Shown: positions 26,368 to 35,638, counted from the stretch's first letter. The stretch is DNA of 64,000 bases from DASRVA01 sp050732875 (GCA_050732875.1 JBOHRQ010000002.1:36314-100313); one strand, 5' to 3'. A program made the numbers and translations. Notes: a model not told the origin generated them from the letters alone.

Positions 26368-27138
26368 CTAGGCGGCGACCAGACGACGCTCGGCGGTCAG
26401 ACGACGCTCGGCGGTCGGACGACGCTCGGCGGTCGGACGACGCTCGGCGGTCGGCGAGCCGAGGAGCTCGGCCAACCGGGCCGGGGCGACGCGCAGGTCG
26501 CGACCGCGACCCCTCTGGACCGCTCCCGCCTCCTCCAGGTCCCGGAGGACGCTGGACACGTGCGGACGACTGGCGCCCACCGCCTGCGCCATCTGCTCGT
26601 GGGTGAGCGGGTGAGCGAGCGGGACGAACCCGACCCGCGGCCCCGTGCGATCTTCCGCCAGCTCGAGGAGGAGGCGGCTCAACCGCTGCGGAACCTCGGC
26701 GCTGACCAGGGCCAGCATCCAGTCCGCCATCGTGGAGAACAGGCGCGATACCTCACGGGCGACGGCGAGGAGCACCGACGGCTCCCCGCGGCCCACCGCC
26801 AGCAGATCTCTGCGGTCGATCGCCAGCGCCCGGACCGGCGACACGGCGAGGACGTCGCATCCCGCCTCGCAGTCCTTCTCCAGCGCGACCCATCCGGCCA
26901 GCTCGCCGGGACGGAAGAGGTGCAGGATGCGCTCCCGGCCGTCTTCCGAGATCCCGACCATCTTGGCCAGGCCTTCCTGGACGATGTAGAGCGTGCGTGG
27001 ATTCTCGAGACAGCACACCATTCGCTGACCGGGGCTGAAGTGGACCTCGCGGGCGACACCGGCCAGGCGATCGCGCGCTGGGGGGGGAAGATCATCGGAC
27101 ATCCGACCGAATCCAGTGGGTTCCTTCGCTAGGATCAT
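26368..27138 (-). CDS. Crp/Fnr family transcription regulator with repeat tail
   Basis: A 256-residue regulator. Residues about 15-130 form a cyclic-nucleotide-binding-like beta-roll (LYIVQEGLAKMVGISEDGRE, HLFRPGELAGW), and residues about 150-225 a winged helix with the recognition segment LTHEQMAQAVGASRPHVSSV. The start is an ATG at 27136-27138 with AAGGGAG eight bases upstream. The protein is longer than usual because of a C-terminal tail of four imperfect TAERR[P/L] hexapeptides encoded by an 18-bp tandem repeat. The N-terminal four-cysteine iron-sulfur pattern of FNR is absent. Three cyclases in the window make cAMP a possible ligand, but the cAMP-contact residues were not confirmed. It is divergent from the propeller sensor kinase. 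Confidence 0.82.
   Translation of the reverse strand: MILAKEPTGFGRMSDDLPPPARDRLAGVAREVHFSPGQRMVCCLENPRTLYIVQEGLAKMVGISEDGRERILHLFRPGELAGWVALEKDCEAGCDVLAVSPVRALAIDRRDLLAVGRGEPSVLLAVAREVSRLFSTMADWMLALVSAEVPQRLSRLLLELAEDRTGPRVGFVPLAHPLTHEQMAQAVGASRPHVSSVLRDLEEAGAVQRGRGRDLRVAPARLAELLGSPTAERRPTAERRPTAERRLTAERRLVAA
26383..26454. repeat. Four 18-bp tandem repeats in the Crp-family gene
   Basis: Four head-to-tail copies of ACGACGCTCGGCGGTCGG (the first differs by one base), all inside the 3' end of the Crp-family gene. The unit is a multiple of three, so copy-number changes would keep the reading frame and only alter the tail length. Confidence 0.9.
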
Positions 27139-27345
27139 ATGGGGGACTCCCTTCCGCCTTGGTTTCGACCTGGAAACCTCGGTCCAGGTAAAGGCAAGCC
27201 GTGGACCGCGCCGGAAGGACCCGCTGAACGCACAGGTTTGGTAGTCTTCTGCCACAGATCATGACCCCGACTGGCGTTCGGTACGGGGGACAGGGTGTGT
27301 ACGCCAGTGGACGAACGAGCTTCGCGCGCTTCGTCACCCGACGGG

Positions 27346-27354
27346 TGGTATAAT
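27346..27354 (+). promoter_or_regulatory. Extended -10 promoter of the propeller sensor kinase
   Basis: TGGTATAAT is a perfect extended -10 element 29 bases before the TTG start of the kinase gene; transcription should begin near 27360. No clear -35 is present. The 244-base gap 27139-27382 also contains the divergent Crp promoter, for which no clear boxes were found. Confidence 0.6.
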
Positions 27355-27382
27355 AAGCGGGAATTTCGGGCCTGGAGTTCGC

Positions 27383-30300
27383 TTGCGAAGGATAATCCGC
27401 CACCTCGTCCCCCCTGCGCTCGCGGGTCTGGTGCTCGTTCTCCCGGGTCGGCCCACTATCGCCCAGCAGCTCCCGCTGCGTGGTTTCACGAGCGCCGACG
27501 GGCTCGCCGGCGACGACGTTCGCGCGCTTCTCCAGGGCTCGCGCGGCTTCCTCTGGATCGGGACGACGACCGGCCTGAGCCGCTTCGACGGGCAGGAGTA
27601 CCGGAGCTACGGGGCTGCCGAAGGGCTCCCCGACCCCGCCGTCTACGCACTCCTGGAGAGCAGCGATGGCACGCTGTGGGTAGGAACGGCACGCGGATTG
27701 GCGCGTCTGGACGTCCGCCGCCGTCCCGGGGCGAGACCGTTCGAACCGTTCTCCCTGGGCGAATCCGACTCCGGTGAGATCTCCGGCGAAGTCCACGCGC
27801 TGCTCGAGGACCGTCGAGGACGCGTATGGGTAGGGATCGGCCCCCGGCTCTACGTCCTCGAGCGTCGGGGGGACTCGTGGGCGGCGCGGCGCATGGACTA
27901 TCCGACGCCCGTGAAGCCGGTCCCGGGTTCCGTCTGGTACATCGAGGCCCTCGCCGAAGGCGCCGACGGGAGCCTCTGGGTCGGGACCCTGTGGGGCCTC
28001 GCGCGCATCCTCCCCGACGGTCGGGCCGTAGGACAACCGGTGCGCCCCGGTCTGGCTGACCGAATCCATCACCTCTCGGTGGATCATGAGGGTCGGCTGT
28101 GGATCGTCCACTGGGGAATCACGCACCAGCCGATGGTCAACTGGGGTCTCTACGTCCTGCGACCGACGCCCGTGGAGGACCTCGGTCTCGGCTCCCCGAG
28201 CGCCGCGACCCTGCCCCTCGACCAGATCGCCCGGCGTCCGCGCCCGGGGGAAGGGACGCGCAGCCCGATCGAGCTTCCTGATCAGCCCGGCTCGGCACTC
28301 TACCTGACCGGTGGGGACGCCCTGGGTGACGCACGCGTCCACGCTTTCGCCCAATCGCGCGACGGCCGGATCTGGCTCGCCACCGAGGACGGTCTCGTGC
28401 GTCTCGAGCACGGCCTCGCAGCCCGTTTCGGCAATCGGAGCGGCTTCGCATACACGGCTTTGAGCGAGGTGCTGGAAGACCGGGACGAAGTGCTGTGGCT
28501 CGCCAGCCGCGGGGGCGGACTCGTTCGCTACGATCCATTCGGGATCATCACCTTCGGAGAGCGGGACGGCCTCGCGGGACCCGCGGTCCTGTCGATCTTC
28601 GAAGACCAGGCAGGGGCCCTCTGCCTGGTCGCCGTGAACGCCGCCGAAGGCCGGCGATGGTACGGCCAGTACGACGGGGAGCGATTCCGATCATTGACGC
28701 CCGGCGGGACCGAACGGGTTGCGTACTGGGGCTGGGGCTGGCAGCAGACGGTGCTTCAGGACCATGAAGGCGGCTGGTGGCTACCGACCGGCGAGGGCCT
28801 CTACAGGTATCCCCCGGCGCGCTCCTTCGCCGGCCTGTCCGGGCAGCGACCGAGCGCGATCTATACCCGCGAGAACGGCCTCCATGGCAACGACATCTTT
28901 CGGCTCTTCGAGGACTCGCGAGGAGATCTCTGGGTCGGCACCTTCAACAGCAACGGGCTGACCCGGTGGCACCGGTCCACGGGTCGCTTCGAGACCTTCC
29001 CCGATGTCATGCGGGACACTCCCACGGCCTTCGCCGAGGACCAGGCGGGGAACGTGTGGATGGGATTCTATCTCGGAGGACTCGCCCGATTCCGAAACGG
29101 TCGGCTCGAGCATTTCGGGACCGAGGACGGTGTTCCGGAAGGTTTCGTCAACGCTCTTCTAGTGGACCGGGCCGGGCGGCTGTGGGTAGCCTCCGGTCGG
29201 GGAGGAATGGCACGGGTCGACACACCGGCTGCCACGCGGCCGCGATTCATCCGCTACACCATTGCGGAGGGCCTCTCCAGCAACACGATTCTGTCGCTCG
29301 TCGAGGATACCTCGGGCCTGATCTATTTCGGGACCGGTCGTGGCGTCGACCGGCTTGATCCGACGACCGGCGCGGTCCACCACTTCACCACCCACGACGG
29401 ACTCGCCAACAACGTCGTCCGCAGCACGTATCGGGACGTGGAGGGGAACGTATGGTTCGGGTCCAACCAGGGGCTCTCCCGGCTTTCCCCGCGAGCAGGG
29501 ACGCCGAGCGCGCCACCCCTCGTCCTCATTCGGGGCGTTCGCGTCGCCGGTGCGCCGCGTCCGGTCTCGGAGCTGGGCGCTTCGATGATCGGCGGTCTCA
29601 GGCTCGCCCCCGACGAGAAGCGCCTCGAGATCGACTTTGGCGGAGTCGAGCTCGATCCGGACGACGAGTTGTTCTACCAGACCCGCTTGGAAGATGTGGA
29701 TCGGACCTGGAGCGCGCGGAGCTCCAACCGCAGCGTGGTCCTGGCCAACCTGGGGCCGGGATCCTACCGGCTCCTGGTGCGCGCGGTGAGCCCCGAGGGC
29801 CTGGCGAGCCGCGAGCCCGCCGTGGTCGAGTTCACGGTCCTGGAGCCCCTCTGGCGCAGCGGCTGGTTCCTGCTCTCGATAATGATCCTCGCCGGGCTGG
29901 TCGCCTTTGCGGTCCATCGCTATCGGCTCCTGCGCCAGCTCGAGCTGGAGCGGGTCCGGTCACGAATCGCGACCGATCTGCACGACGACCTCGGGGCGCG
30001 CCTGTCGAGGGTCTCGATCTTATCGGCGGTCGCCTCCCGGCAGGTCGGGGCGGACGACCGGGAAGCGCAGCGCCTGATGGCCGAGGTGGGCGATACCGCT
30101 CGCGGCTTGATCGAGGCCGCCGGCGACATCGCCTGGTCGATCGATCCGCGCGCGGACGACGTGGCGAGCCTGGCCGCGCGCGTGCGGCGATTCGCCTCCG
30201 ACCTGCTGGACGGCCGTGGGATCGACTGGTCCTTCGAGGCTCCACCGGACGGGGCCGGCCGCCGGCTCACTCCCGAGCAGCGGCGGCATCTCCTGCTGGT

Positions 30301-30607
30301 CTTCCAGGAGGCGATCCACAACGCCCTCCGGCATGCTGATGCGACGCGGGTCGAGCTGGCGCTGCGGGTCGAGGACGACCGTATCGAGGCCGAGATTCGG
30401 GACAACGGCCGCGGCTTCGACGGCGGCCCCGGAGAGCTGCAGGGGCACTCGGGTCGGGGCCTGCACAACATGCGCGAGAGAGCCGCGGCGCTGGGGGGCG
30501 TCCTGGAGATCGAGTCCAAGCCCGACGGGGGCGCGCGGATCCGTCTCGACATTCCGCTGTCGCGGCGGTCCCGCCTATTCGGGCGAGCCTGGGACGGAAA
30601 CGCATGA
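27383..30607 (+). CDS. Propeller-type hybrid-like sensor histidine kinase
   Basis: A 1074-residue membrane sensor kinase. A signal peptide/anchor (about 1-28) precedes an extracytoplasmic region of many two-component propeller (Reg_prop) repeats, each with a signature such as GLPDPAVYALLESSDGTLWV or DGTLWVGTARGL, out to about residue 715. A Y_Y_Y-type beta-sandwich (about 735-805) and one transmembrane segment (about 825-850, WFLLSIMILAGLVAFAV) follow. The cytoplasmic part is a HisKA_3 dimerisation domain with His867 in DLHDDLGARLSR and a HATPase_c domain with Asn near 980 (HNALRHAD), RDNGRGFD and GRGLHNMRERA. No receiver domain is fused. The start is taken as TTG at 27383; nearby alternatives exist. 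It is followed by its likely response regulator. Confidence 0.86.
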   Translation: MRRIIRHLVPPALAGLVLVLPGRPTIAQQLPLRGFTSADGLAGDDVRALLQGSRGFLWIGTTTGLSRFDGQEYRSYGAAEGLPDPAVYALLESSDGTLWVGTARGLARLDVRRRPGARPFEPFSLGESDSGEISGEVHALLEDRRGRVWVGIGPRLYVLERRGDSWAARRMDYPTPVKPVPGSVWYIEALAEGADGSLWVGTLWGLARILPDGRAVGQPVRPGLADRIHHLSVDHEGRLWIVHWGITHQPMVNWGLYVLRPTPVEDLGLGSPSAATLPLDQIARRPRPGEGTRSPIELPDQPGSALYLTGGDALGDARVHAFAQSRDGRIWLATEDGLVRLEHGLAARFGNRSGFAYTALSEVLEDRDEVLWLASRGGGLVRYDPFGIITFGERDGLAGPAVLSIFEDQAGALCLVAVNAAEGRRWYGQYDGERFRSLTPGGTERVAYWGWGWQQTVLQDHEGGWWLPTGEGLYRYPPARSFAGLSGQRPSAIYTRENGLHGNDIFRLFEDSRGDLWVGTFNSNGLTRWHRSTGRFETFPDVMRDTPTAFAEDQAGNVWMGFYLGGLARFRNGRLEHFGTEDGVPEGFVNALLVDRAGRLWVASGRGGMARVDTPAATRPRFIRYTIAEGLSSNTILSLVEDTSGLIYFGTGRGVDRLDPTTGAVHHFTTHDGLANNVVRSTYRDVEGNVWFGSNQGLSRLSPRAGTPSAPPLVLIRGVRVAGAPRPVSELGASMIGGLRLAPDEKRLEIDFGGVELDPDDELFYQTRLEDVDRTWSARSSNRSVVLANLGPGSYRLLVRAVSPEGLASREPAVVEFTVLEPLWRSGWFLLSIMILAGLVAFAVHRYRLLRQLELERVRSRIATDLHDDLGARLSRVSILSAVASRQVGADDREAQRLMAEVGDTARGLIEAAGDIAWSIDPRADDVASLAARVRRFASDLLDGRGIDWSFEAPPDGAGRRLTPEQRRHLLLVFQEAIHNALRHADATRVELALRVEDDRIEAEIRDNGRGFDGGPGELQGHSGRGLHNMRERAAALGGVLEIESKPDGGARIRLDIPLSRRSRLFGRAWDGNA

Positions 30608-30613
30608 ACATGC
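30597..30613. promoter_or_regulatory. Conserved 17-bp element, copy 1 (before response regulator)
   Basis: GAAACGCATGAACATGC contains the inverted repeat GCATG-AA-CATGC, overlaps the kinase stop codon and lies 43 bases before the response-regulator start. A copy identical at 16 of 17 positions occurs at 31303-31319 before the next regulator gene. It may bind the NarL-type regulator. Confidence 0.45.
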
Positions 30614-30655
30614 GCTTTGCCGCCGCGAGTCCCCCTGCCATACTGACGGCATATC

Positions 30656-31303
30656 ATGGCCGCTGACGAGCCGATCCGGGTCGCCATCGTGGAGGACGAC
30701 GACCCGACGCGCGGAGGTCTCGAGCTCCTGATCGACGGAACTCCTGGCTTCCGCTGCGTGGGGGCCTATCGGACCGCGGAGGAGGCGCTGCGCGCCCACG
30801 CGGTCGGAGAGGCTGACGTCCTCCTCCTCGACATCCACCTCCCCGGAATGCCCGGCACCGAAGCAGTAAGGAAGCTCCGCGAGCGCGGCCCTCGGCCGGT
30901 CGTCCTCATGCTCACCGTCTTCGCCGAGGAGGAGCGGATCTTCGAGTCGCTCTGCAACGGAGCGAGCGGGTATCTCCTCAAGAAGACCCCGCCCGCGCGG
31001 CTCCTCGAGTCGATCCGCGAGGCCCACGAAGGCGGCTCCCCGATGTCGCCCGAGATCGCCCGCAAGGTGATCCGGCTCTTTAGGGAGCTGCGGGCGCCGG
31101 CGGGAGAGGAAATTCACCTGACGGAGCAGGAGAAGCGGCTTCTCACCCTCTTCGCCGAGGGCCACAGCTACCAGGCCGCCGCCGACCGGCTCTGCGTCAG
31201 CATCAACACCGTCCGCAACTACATCCGCTCCATCTACGAGAAGCTTCACGTCCACTCGAAGTCCGAAGCGGTCTCGAAGGCGCTGAAGGCGGGCATTATC
31301 TAG
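30656..31303 (+). CDS. NarL/LuxR-type response regulator
   Basis: A 215-residue transcription regulator. The receiver domain (about 5-125) has the acidic pocket E13-D14, the phospho-acceptor Asp59 in LLLLDIHLPG, the Thr in VVLMLTVF and the Lys in GYLLKKT. A GerE-type helix-turn-helix follows (about 148-212), with LTEQEKRLLTLFAEGHSYQA and SINTVRNYIRSIYEKLHVHS. It most likely receives phosphate from the HisKA_3 kinase encoded just upstream, since HisKA_3 kinases and NarL-type regulators pair routinely. The ATG at 30656 gives a family-like N-terminus. Matching 17-bp elements precede this gene and the next. Confidence 0.88.
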   Translation: MAADEPIRVAIVEDDDPTRGGLELLIDGTPGFRCVGAYRTAEEALRAHAVGEADVLLLDIHLPGMPGTEAVRKLRERGPRPVVLMLTVFAEEERIFESLCNGASGYLLKKTPPARLLESIREAHEGGSPMSPEIARKVIRLFRELRAPAGEEIHLTEQEKRLLTLFAEGHSYQAAADRLCVSINTVRNYIRSIYEKLHVHSKSEAVSKALKAGII

Positions 31304-31319
31304 AAACGCACGAACATGC
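31303..31319. promoter_or_regulatory. Conserved 17-bp element, copy 2 (before STAND/SARP regulator)
   Basis: GAAACGCACGAACATGC, identical to copy 1 at 16 of 17 positions, overlaps the last base of the response-regulator stop codon and lies 51 bases before the STAND/SARP start. Both copies have the same place relative to the upstream stop and downstream start. Confidence 0.45.
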
Positions 31320-31369
31320 TCTATCGCGGCGGGCAAGCCAGGCAGCATGATGGAGCCTGAGGCTTCAGC

Positions 31370-34300
31370 ATGCCGAGATCGAACCACCGGTCTTCCTCGG
31401 AGGACGCTTCCGCATCGCCTGCAGGCTCTCGTAGCGGCGCCTCCCCGCCGGGCAGCCAAAGCCGCGGAGGCGGGCGCCTTCACCCGACACGCCCGTCCAG
31501 GACGCACCCGCCCGCCGTTCCGGCCTCGGCGATCCTGCGCCCGGCCATCGAGGCCCTCCTCGACGGGGCGTCCGACCGACGCATCGTCACGATCGTGGCC
31601 GGGGGAGGGTTCGGAAAGACGACGCTCCTGGCACAGTGGGGAGGGCGTGGCGGTTGCGCCTGGTACACCATCGAGCGCGAGGATGCTGTCCTCGGTGTTT
31701 TCGCGGCCGGCCTCCTGGCCGCCTTGCGACCAGGGGTCGCGGATCTGCCGCTCGAGATCATCCGCGCCTCTGGCCGGGCGGGAGCACCCGGGGCCGAGGA
31801 TCGCAGCCGCGCGGAAGCGCTGGCCACCCACCTGAGCGTGGCGCTCGACGAGCTATTGGCCGACGATCTCGTCCTCGTCCTGGACGACCTGCAGGAGATC
31901 GATCCCCGGAGCCCGTCCATGCGCCTGGTCGAGGGGCTCTGCCGGCACGCTCCCTCCCGATTGCACCTCGTCCTCTCGTCCCGCACCGAGATCCCATTCG
32001 GGATAGCGCGTCTGCGGGGCCGAGGAGAGGTGCTCGACATCGATGCCTCGCGCCTTGCGTTCTCGACGGAGGAGATCCACGAGCTCTGCCGGGACGTCCT
32101 GCACGAAAACGAAGGCGATCTCGCCGCCGCCCTCGAGGAGATGACGGGTGGGTGGCCGGCCGGGGTCCGCCTGGCTCTCGAAGCTCTCCGGGGGGCGGGA
32201 CCGACTCGTTCGGAGGAGGTGCTGACGGCTCTGAAGCAACCCGGTGGCACACTGTTCGGCTACCTGGCGGAGGAATTGTTCGCTCGGGAGGAACCGGAAG
32301 TGCGGGAGGTTCTTCGACGCGTCGCCGCCTTCGACCGCTGCTCGACCCCGCTGTGCGAGAGCCTCGGCCTCGGCCACGCGCCCGCCGTTCTGGCCGGGCT
32401 TGCGCGCCGGGGACTCTTCGTCCAGCCGCAGACCGGCCCCGGCGACTGGTTCGTCTTGCACGGCCTGATCCGCGATTTCGCCCTGAAGAGCTGGCCGCTG
32501 CCGGAAGACGAGATCCGCGCGCTCCACGTGCGAGCCGCGGCGTGGTTCGAGAAGCACGGTCTCCTGGCCGAGGCGCTCCGCTCCCTGGCGGCGGCCTCCG
32601 ATCCCCAGGGGATCGCCCGACTTCTGGCCGCCCGCGGCGAGGAGCTGCTCTCGCGGGGCGACATCGATGCCGTGCTCGACCTGGGCGCGGCCCTGCCGCT
32701 CGAGCTGCGTTCCACCGGTCTGGAGGAGCTCCTCGGGGAGGCGTACACGGTGAGGGGCGACGCGGATCGGGCACAGGAATGCTTCCGGCGCGCGACCGAT
32801 GGGTCGGACGATCTGCCGCCCCGGCTGGCGTGGAAGATCGGCCTTCTGCACCACGAGCGGGGCGAGCACGACCGCGCGCTCCAGCTGTACGGGCGCGGAC
32901 GCCTCGACGGCTCGGGTCTGGCCGATCAGGCCGTCTTGCTGAGCGCGATGGCGACCACGCACCTGCTGACCGGCGATCCGGGTCATTGCCATGATCTCTG
33001 CCGCCGCGCCCTGTGCCTGGCCGAGGAGTGCGGCGAGGACCGTGCGCTCGCCGCCGCCCACGCCACGCTCATGCTCGCGGCTTCGAACCAGGATCCCCAT
33101 GGAGAGGCGGAGCATTACCGGAAAGCGTTGGGCGCTGCACAGCGGGGCGGCGATGTCCTGCTCGAGATCCGGCTCCGAACCAACCATGCCAGCCAGCTCG
33201 ACAACGAAGGCGCCTACGGACAGGCCATCGAAGAGCTGGACGCCGCGATCCTGCTGGCCGAGCTAGCTGGCTACACCGAGCGGCTGGCCCTGGCCCTCAA
33301 CAACCGCGGCTGGACGCACTTCCACATCGGACGACTCCAGGAGGCGATCGGCGACCTGGAGCGCTCGAAGACGTTGTACCGGGGCGTTGGATCGGTCCGT
33401 GCCCAGTGGCCCCTCATCAATCTCGGAAGCGTGTACCTCGAGCGGGGGGACCTGGCCCTCGCCAGGACGGTCCTCGAGGAGGGTCTCGCCCTGGCGGAAT
33501 CCTCGAACGACTCCCAGGGAAGGATCGGAGCCCGCGCCAATCTGGCCCGCATCCTGGCGACCGAGGAGCCGGAGGAAGCGACCCGGTTGGCCGAGGAGGC
33601 GACCGGGATCGCCCTCACCTGGGGCGCGCTCGTGGACGCGCTCCTCGCTGCCGGATGGGTGGCGCTGGCCCAGGGCGACCGGGAGCGTGCGGCCGGGCTC
33701 GGGGACGAGGCGCACGCGGCGGCGCTGGCACGACGCAACCGGCCGGGCCTGGCCGAAGCGCTCGAGCTGCAGGCGCTCTCCGCCCCGGAGCCGGCCGGCG
33801 AAGCGATCCGGCTGGGCGAGGCGATCTCGATCTGGCGCGAGCTCGGCAACCCGCTGGGCGAGGCGCGAGCCGAGCTGGCATTGGCCCGGCTCACCTCCAC
33901 GCCGAACCGGGCCTTGATGGAGCGCTCCAAGCGCGCTCTCCGAGAGATCGGTGTGCGATCCTACGCCGCGTCTGGTGCGGCGGGTCCACTGGCCGCTCTT
34001 CCGGGAGACGAGGGGGTTCTGGTGGAGATCCGCACGCTTGGCGGCTTCCGCGTCCTCAGGCACGGCGAACCGGTGACCATCTCCGAATGGCGGTCGAAGA
34101 AGGCCCGGGACCTCGTGAAGATCCTCATCTCCCGGCGTGGCCGGGCCGTCCCGCGCGAGGCGCTCATGGAGACGCTCTGGCCCGAAGAGAGCCCCGAGCC
34201 GCTGCCCAAGCGTCTGTCGGTGGCGCTCGCCGCCGTCCGCGGGATCCTGGACCGGGAGCGGCAATTCACCACCGACCGCTTCGTGGCTGGGGACGACTGC

Positions 34301-34750
34301 GCCGTTTGGCTCGACCTGTCCCACGTCTCCGTCGACGTCGAGGAGTTCTTGACCGAGGCGGCGGCCGGGCTGGCCCTCCACCGGCGCGGTCGCACCCACG
34401 AAGGCCGCGAGGTCCTGGCCGCCGCCGAGGCGACCTATGCCGGCGACTTCCTCGAGGAGGATCCCTACGAGGACTGGGCCATCGCGCTGCGCGAGGAGGC
34501 GCGGGCCGCGTACATCGCCGTGGCTCGCGCGCTGGCCGACCTGGCGGGCGAAGCCGGCGATCACGATGCGGCGATCAGCTATCGCCTCCGAGTCCTGGAG
34601 CGCGATGCCTACGACGAAGGTGCCCATCTGGGGCTCGTCCGGGAGCTCTCCCGCGCCGGTCGCTACGGCGAGGCGCGCCGCCTCTATCGGGTCTATACCG
34701 AGCGGATGGAGGAACTCGGGGTCGAGCCGGCGCCGCTGCCGGGCTCGTAG
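31370..34750 (+). CDS. STAND ATPase transcription regulator with SARP-type BTAD domain
   Basis: A 1126-residue regulator combining a MalT-like signalling ATPase with a SARP-type activator. A disordered Ser/Arg/Pro N-terminus (1-50) is followed by a P-loop GGGFGKTTLL (about 77-86), Walker B DLVLVLDDLQEID (about 165) and a helical arm, then TPR-like repeats (about 430-860). The C-terminal part, from about residue 884, has an OmpR-like winged helix (VEIRTLGGFRVLRHGEPV, WRSKKARDLVKILISRRG, LMETLWPEE) and a bacterial transcriptional activator domain (DFLEEDPYEDW to LYRVYTERMEELGVEP). In SARPs these two bind 11-bp-spaced direct repeats, and such repeats occur just downstream. It probably activates the exported-protein genes that follow; the ligand is unknown. 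Confidence 0.85.
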   Translation: MPRSNHRSSSEDASASPAGSRSGASPPGSQSRGGGRLHPTRPSRTHPPAVPASAILRPAIEALLDGASDRRIVTIVAGGGFGKTTLLAQWGGRGGCAWYTIEREDAVLGVFAAGLLAALRPGVADLPLEIIRASGRAGAPGAEDRSRAEALATHLSVALDELLADDLVLVLDDLQEIDPRSPSMRLVEGLCRHAPSRLHLVLSSRTEIPFGIARLRGRGEVLDIDASRLAFSTEEIHELCRDVLHENEGDLAAALEEMTGGWPAGVRLALEALRGAGPTRSEEVLTALKQPGGTLFGYLAEELFAREEPEVREVLRRVAAFDRCSTPLCESLGLGHAPAVLAGLARRGLFVQPQTGPGDWFVLHGLIRDFALKSWPLPEDEIRALHVRAAAWFEKHGLLAEALRSLAAASDPQGIARLLAARGEELLSRGDIDAVLDLGAALPLELRSTGLEELLGEAYTVRGDADRAQECFRRATDGSDDLPPRLAWKIGLLHHERGEHDRALQLYGRGRLDGSGLADQAVLLSAMATTHLLTGDPGHCHDLCRRALCLAEECGEDRALAAAHATLMLAASNQDPHGEAEHYRKALGAAQRGGDVLLEIRLRTNHASQLDNEGAYGQAIEELDAAILLAELAGYTERLALALNNRGWTHFHIGRLQEAIGDLERSKTLYRGVGSVRAQWPLINLGSVYLERGDLALARTVLEEGLALAESSNDSQGRIGARANLARILATEEPEEATRLAEEATGIALTWGALVDALLAAGWVALAQGDRERAAGLGDEAHAAALARRNRPGLAEALELQALSAPEPAGEAIRLGEAISIWRELGNPLGEARAELALARLTSTPNRALMERSKRALREIGVRSYAASGAAGPLAALPGDEGVLVEIRTLGGFRVLRHGEPVTISEWRSKKARDLVKILISRRGRAVPREALMETLWPEESPEPLPKRLSVALAAVRGILDRERQFTTDRFVAGDDCAVWLDLSHVSVDVEEFLTEAAAGLALHRRGRTHEGREVLAAAEATYAGDFLEEDPYEDWAIALREEARAAYIAVARALADLAGEAGDHDAAISYRLRVLERDAYDEGAHLGLVRELSRAGRYGEARRLYRVYTERMEELGVEPAPLPGS

Positions 34751-34830
34751 CGCCCGACTCCAGGCCCGCGATGCACCATCCCACAAGAATCTCATAGCGC
34801 CGCAACTCCTGTCGGGACAACGACTTTCCC

Positions 34831-34876
34831 GGTTTAGCCAGGGTTTAGCCCGGCGCTAGTCGCCTCATCGTACGAT
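34831..34876 (+). promoter_or_regulatory. SARP-type direct repeats and -10 box before exported-protein genes
   Basis: GGTTTAGCC occurs at 34831-34839 and again at 34842-34850, an exact 11-bp period. An imperfect third unit (GCGCTAGTC, 34853-34861) keeps the phase. TACGAT at 34871-34876 is a plausible -10, nine bases after the third unit, and no normal -35 is present. Repeats at 11-bp period replacing the -35 are the known layout of SARP-activated promoters. An AGGAG site and ATG (34906) follow. Confidence 0.5.
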
Positions 34877-34905
34877 CGCCTCACACACGCGAGAGGAGAA
34901 TCACG

Positions 34906-35616
34906 ATGACGAGCCCGACACCCCGTTCACTCTTGACCGCGACGCTCCTGATCGCCGTCGTTCTCGTACCCGCGGGCCTCGACGCACAGGTGCGTTCTCC
35001 GGACACCGGCCTTCGTATTCGCCCATCCCCGGTGACTCCTCGACCGTCCCCCAAGGGATCCCCGTCGGCGGATCCGAAGGCCGCCGGCGACGCCGTAGGG
35101 ATCGGCACCCCGATGCTGGCTCCGGATCTACAGGTCTCCATGAGCCCCGTCACGAACAACGCGGTTCCCACCGTGTTCACGATCAAGAATGCTGGATACG
35201 GAACGGCTGAGCAGCCGACCCTGCTCTCGGTGGAGGTCGTGCTGCTCCCCCTACCCTCGCAGCAGACCTGCACGGGCGATCCGGAAGCCTGTGCCCTGGC
35301 GGGACCGCTCGTGTCGGGGATTGCCTATGTGCAGCTGATGGATGCCTGCCCGGCGCCGATGGAGGCCCTCACGGCCGAGGTCACGCCCCTGGATCCCGGC
35401 CAATCGAAGGTGATCAGCCAGCCGGGCAAACCTCTGTCGAGAAGCACGGCGGCTCTGAGCTCGAAGCAGAAGAAGAGCTCCTACATCAAGGAAATCACCC
35501 TGGTCTGCGTGTTCCAGATCAAGGCCGTCGTCGACGCCAACCACACAGCGTCGGAGTCCAACGAGCAGAACAACGAATCCTATCACTACGTCGAGCGCGA
35601 GATCGCCTGGAAGTGA
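34906..35616 (+). CDS. Exported CARDB-like protein
   Basis: A 236-residue secreted or periplasmic protein and the first gene of the exported-protein cluster. The signal peptide spans about residues 1-28 (ending LDAQ), followed by a Pro/Ser-rich linker to about 70. The folded part (LQVSMSPVTNNAVPTVFTIK to the end) is an immunoglobulin-like sandwich of CARDB type, shown by the ending IKAVVDANHTASESNEQNNE, which matches the conserved D-x-N...E-x-N-E-x-N-N signature. Several cysteines could pair. AGGAG lies seven bases before the ATG. It directly follows the putative SARP-controlled promoter. Confidence 0.78.
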   Translation: MTSPTPRSLLTATLLIAVVLVPAGLDAQVRSPDTGLRIRPSPVTPRPSPKGSPSADPKAAGDAVGIGTPMLAPDLQVSMSPVTNNAVPTVFTIKNAGYGTAEQPTLLSVEVVLLPLPSQQTCTGDPEACALAGPLVSGIAYVQLMDACPAPMEALTAEVTPLDPGQSKVISQPGKPLSRSTAALSSKQKKSSYIKEITLVCVFQIKAVVDANHTASESNEQNNESYHYVEREIAWK

Positions 35617-35638
35617 TCCCCCGACCCTTCCCGACTGG

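Noticed and set aside
26383..26454. Possible CRISPR-like or intergenic repeat array
   Set aside because: Units are contiguous with no spacers and lie in frame inside a coding region.
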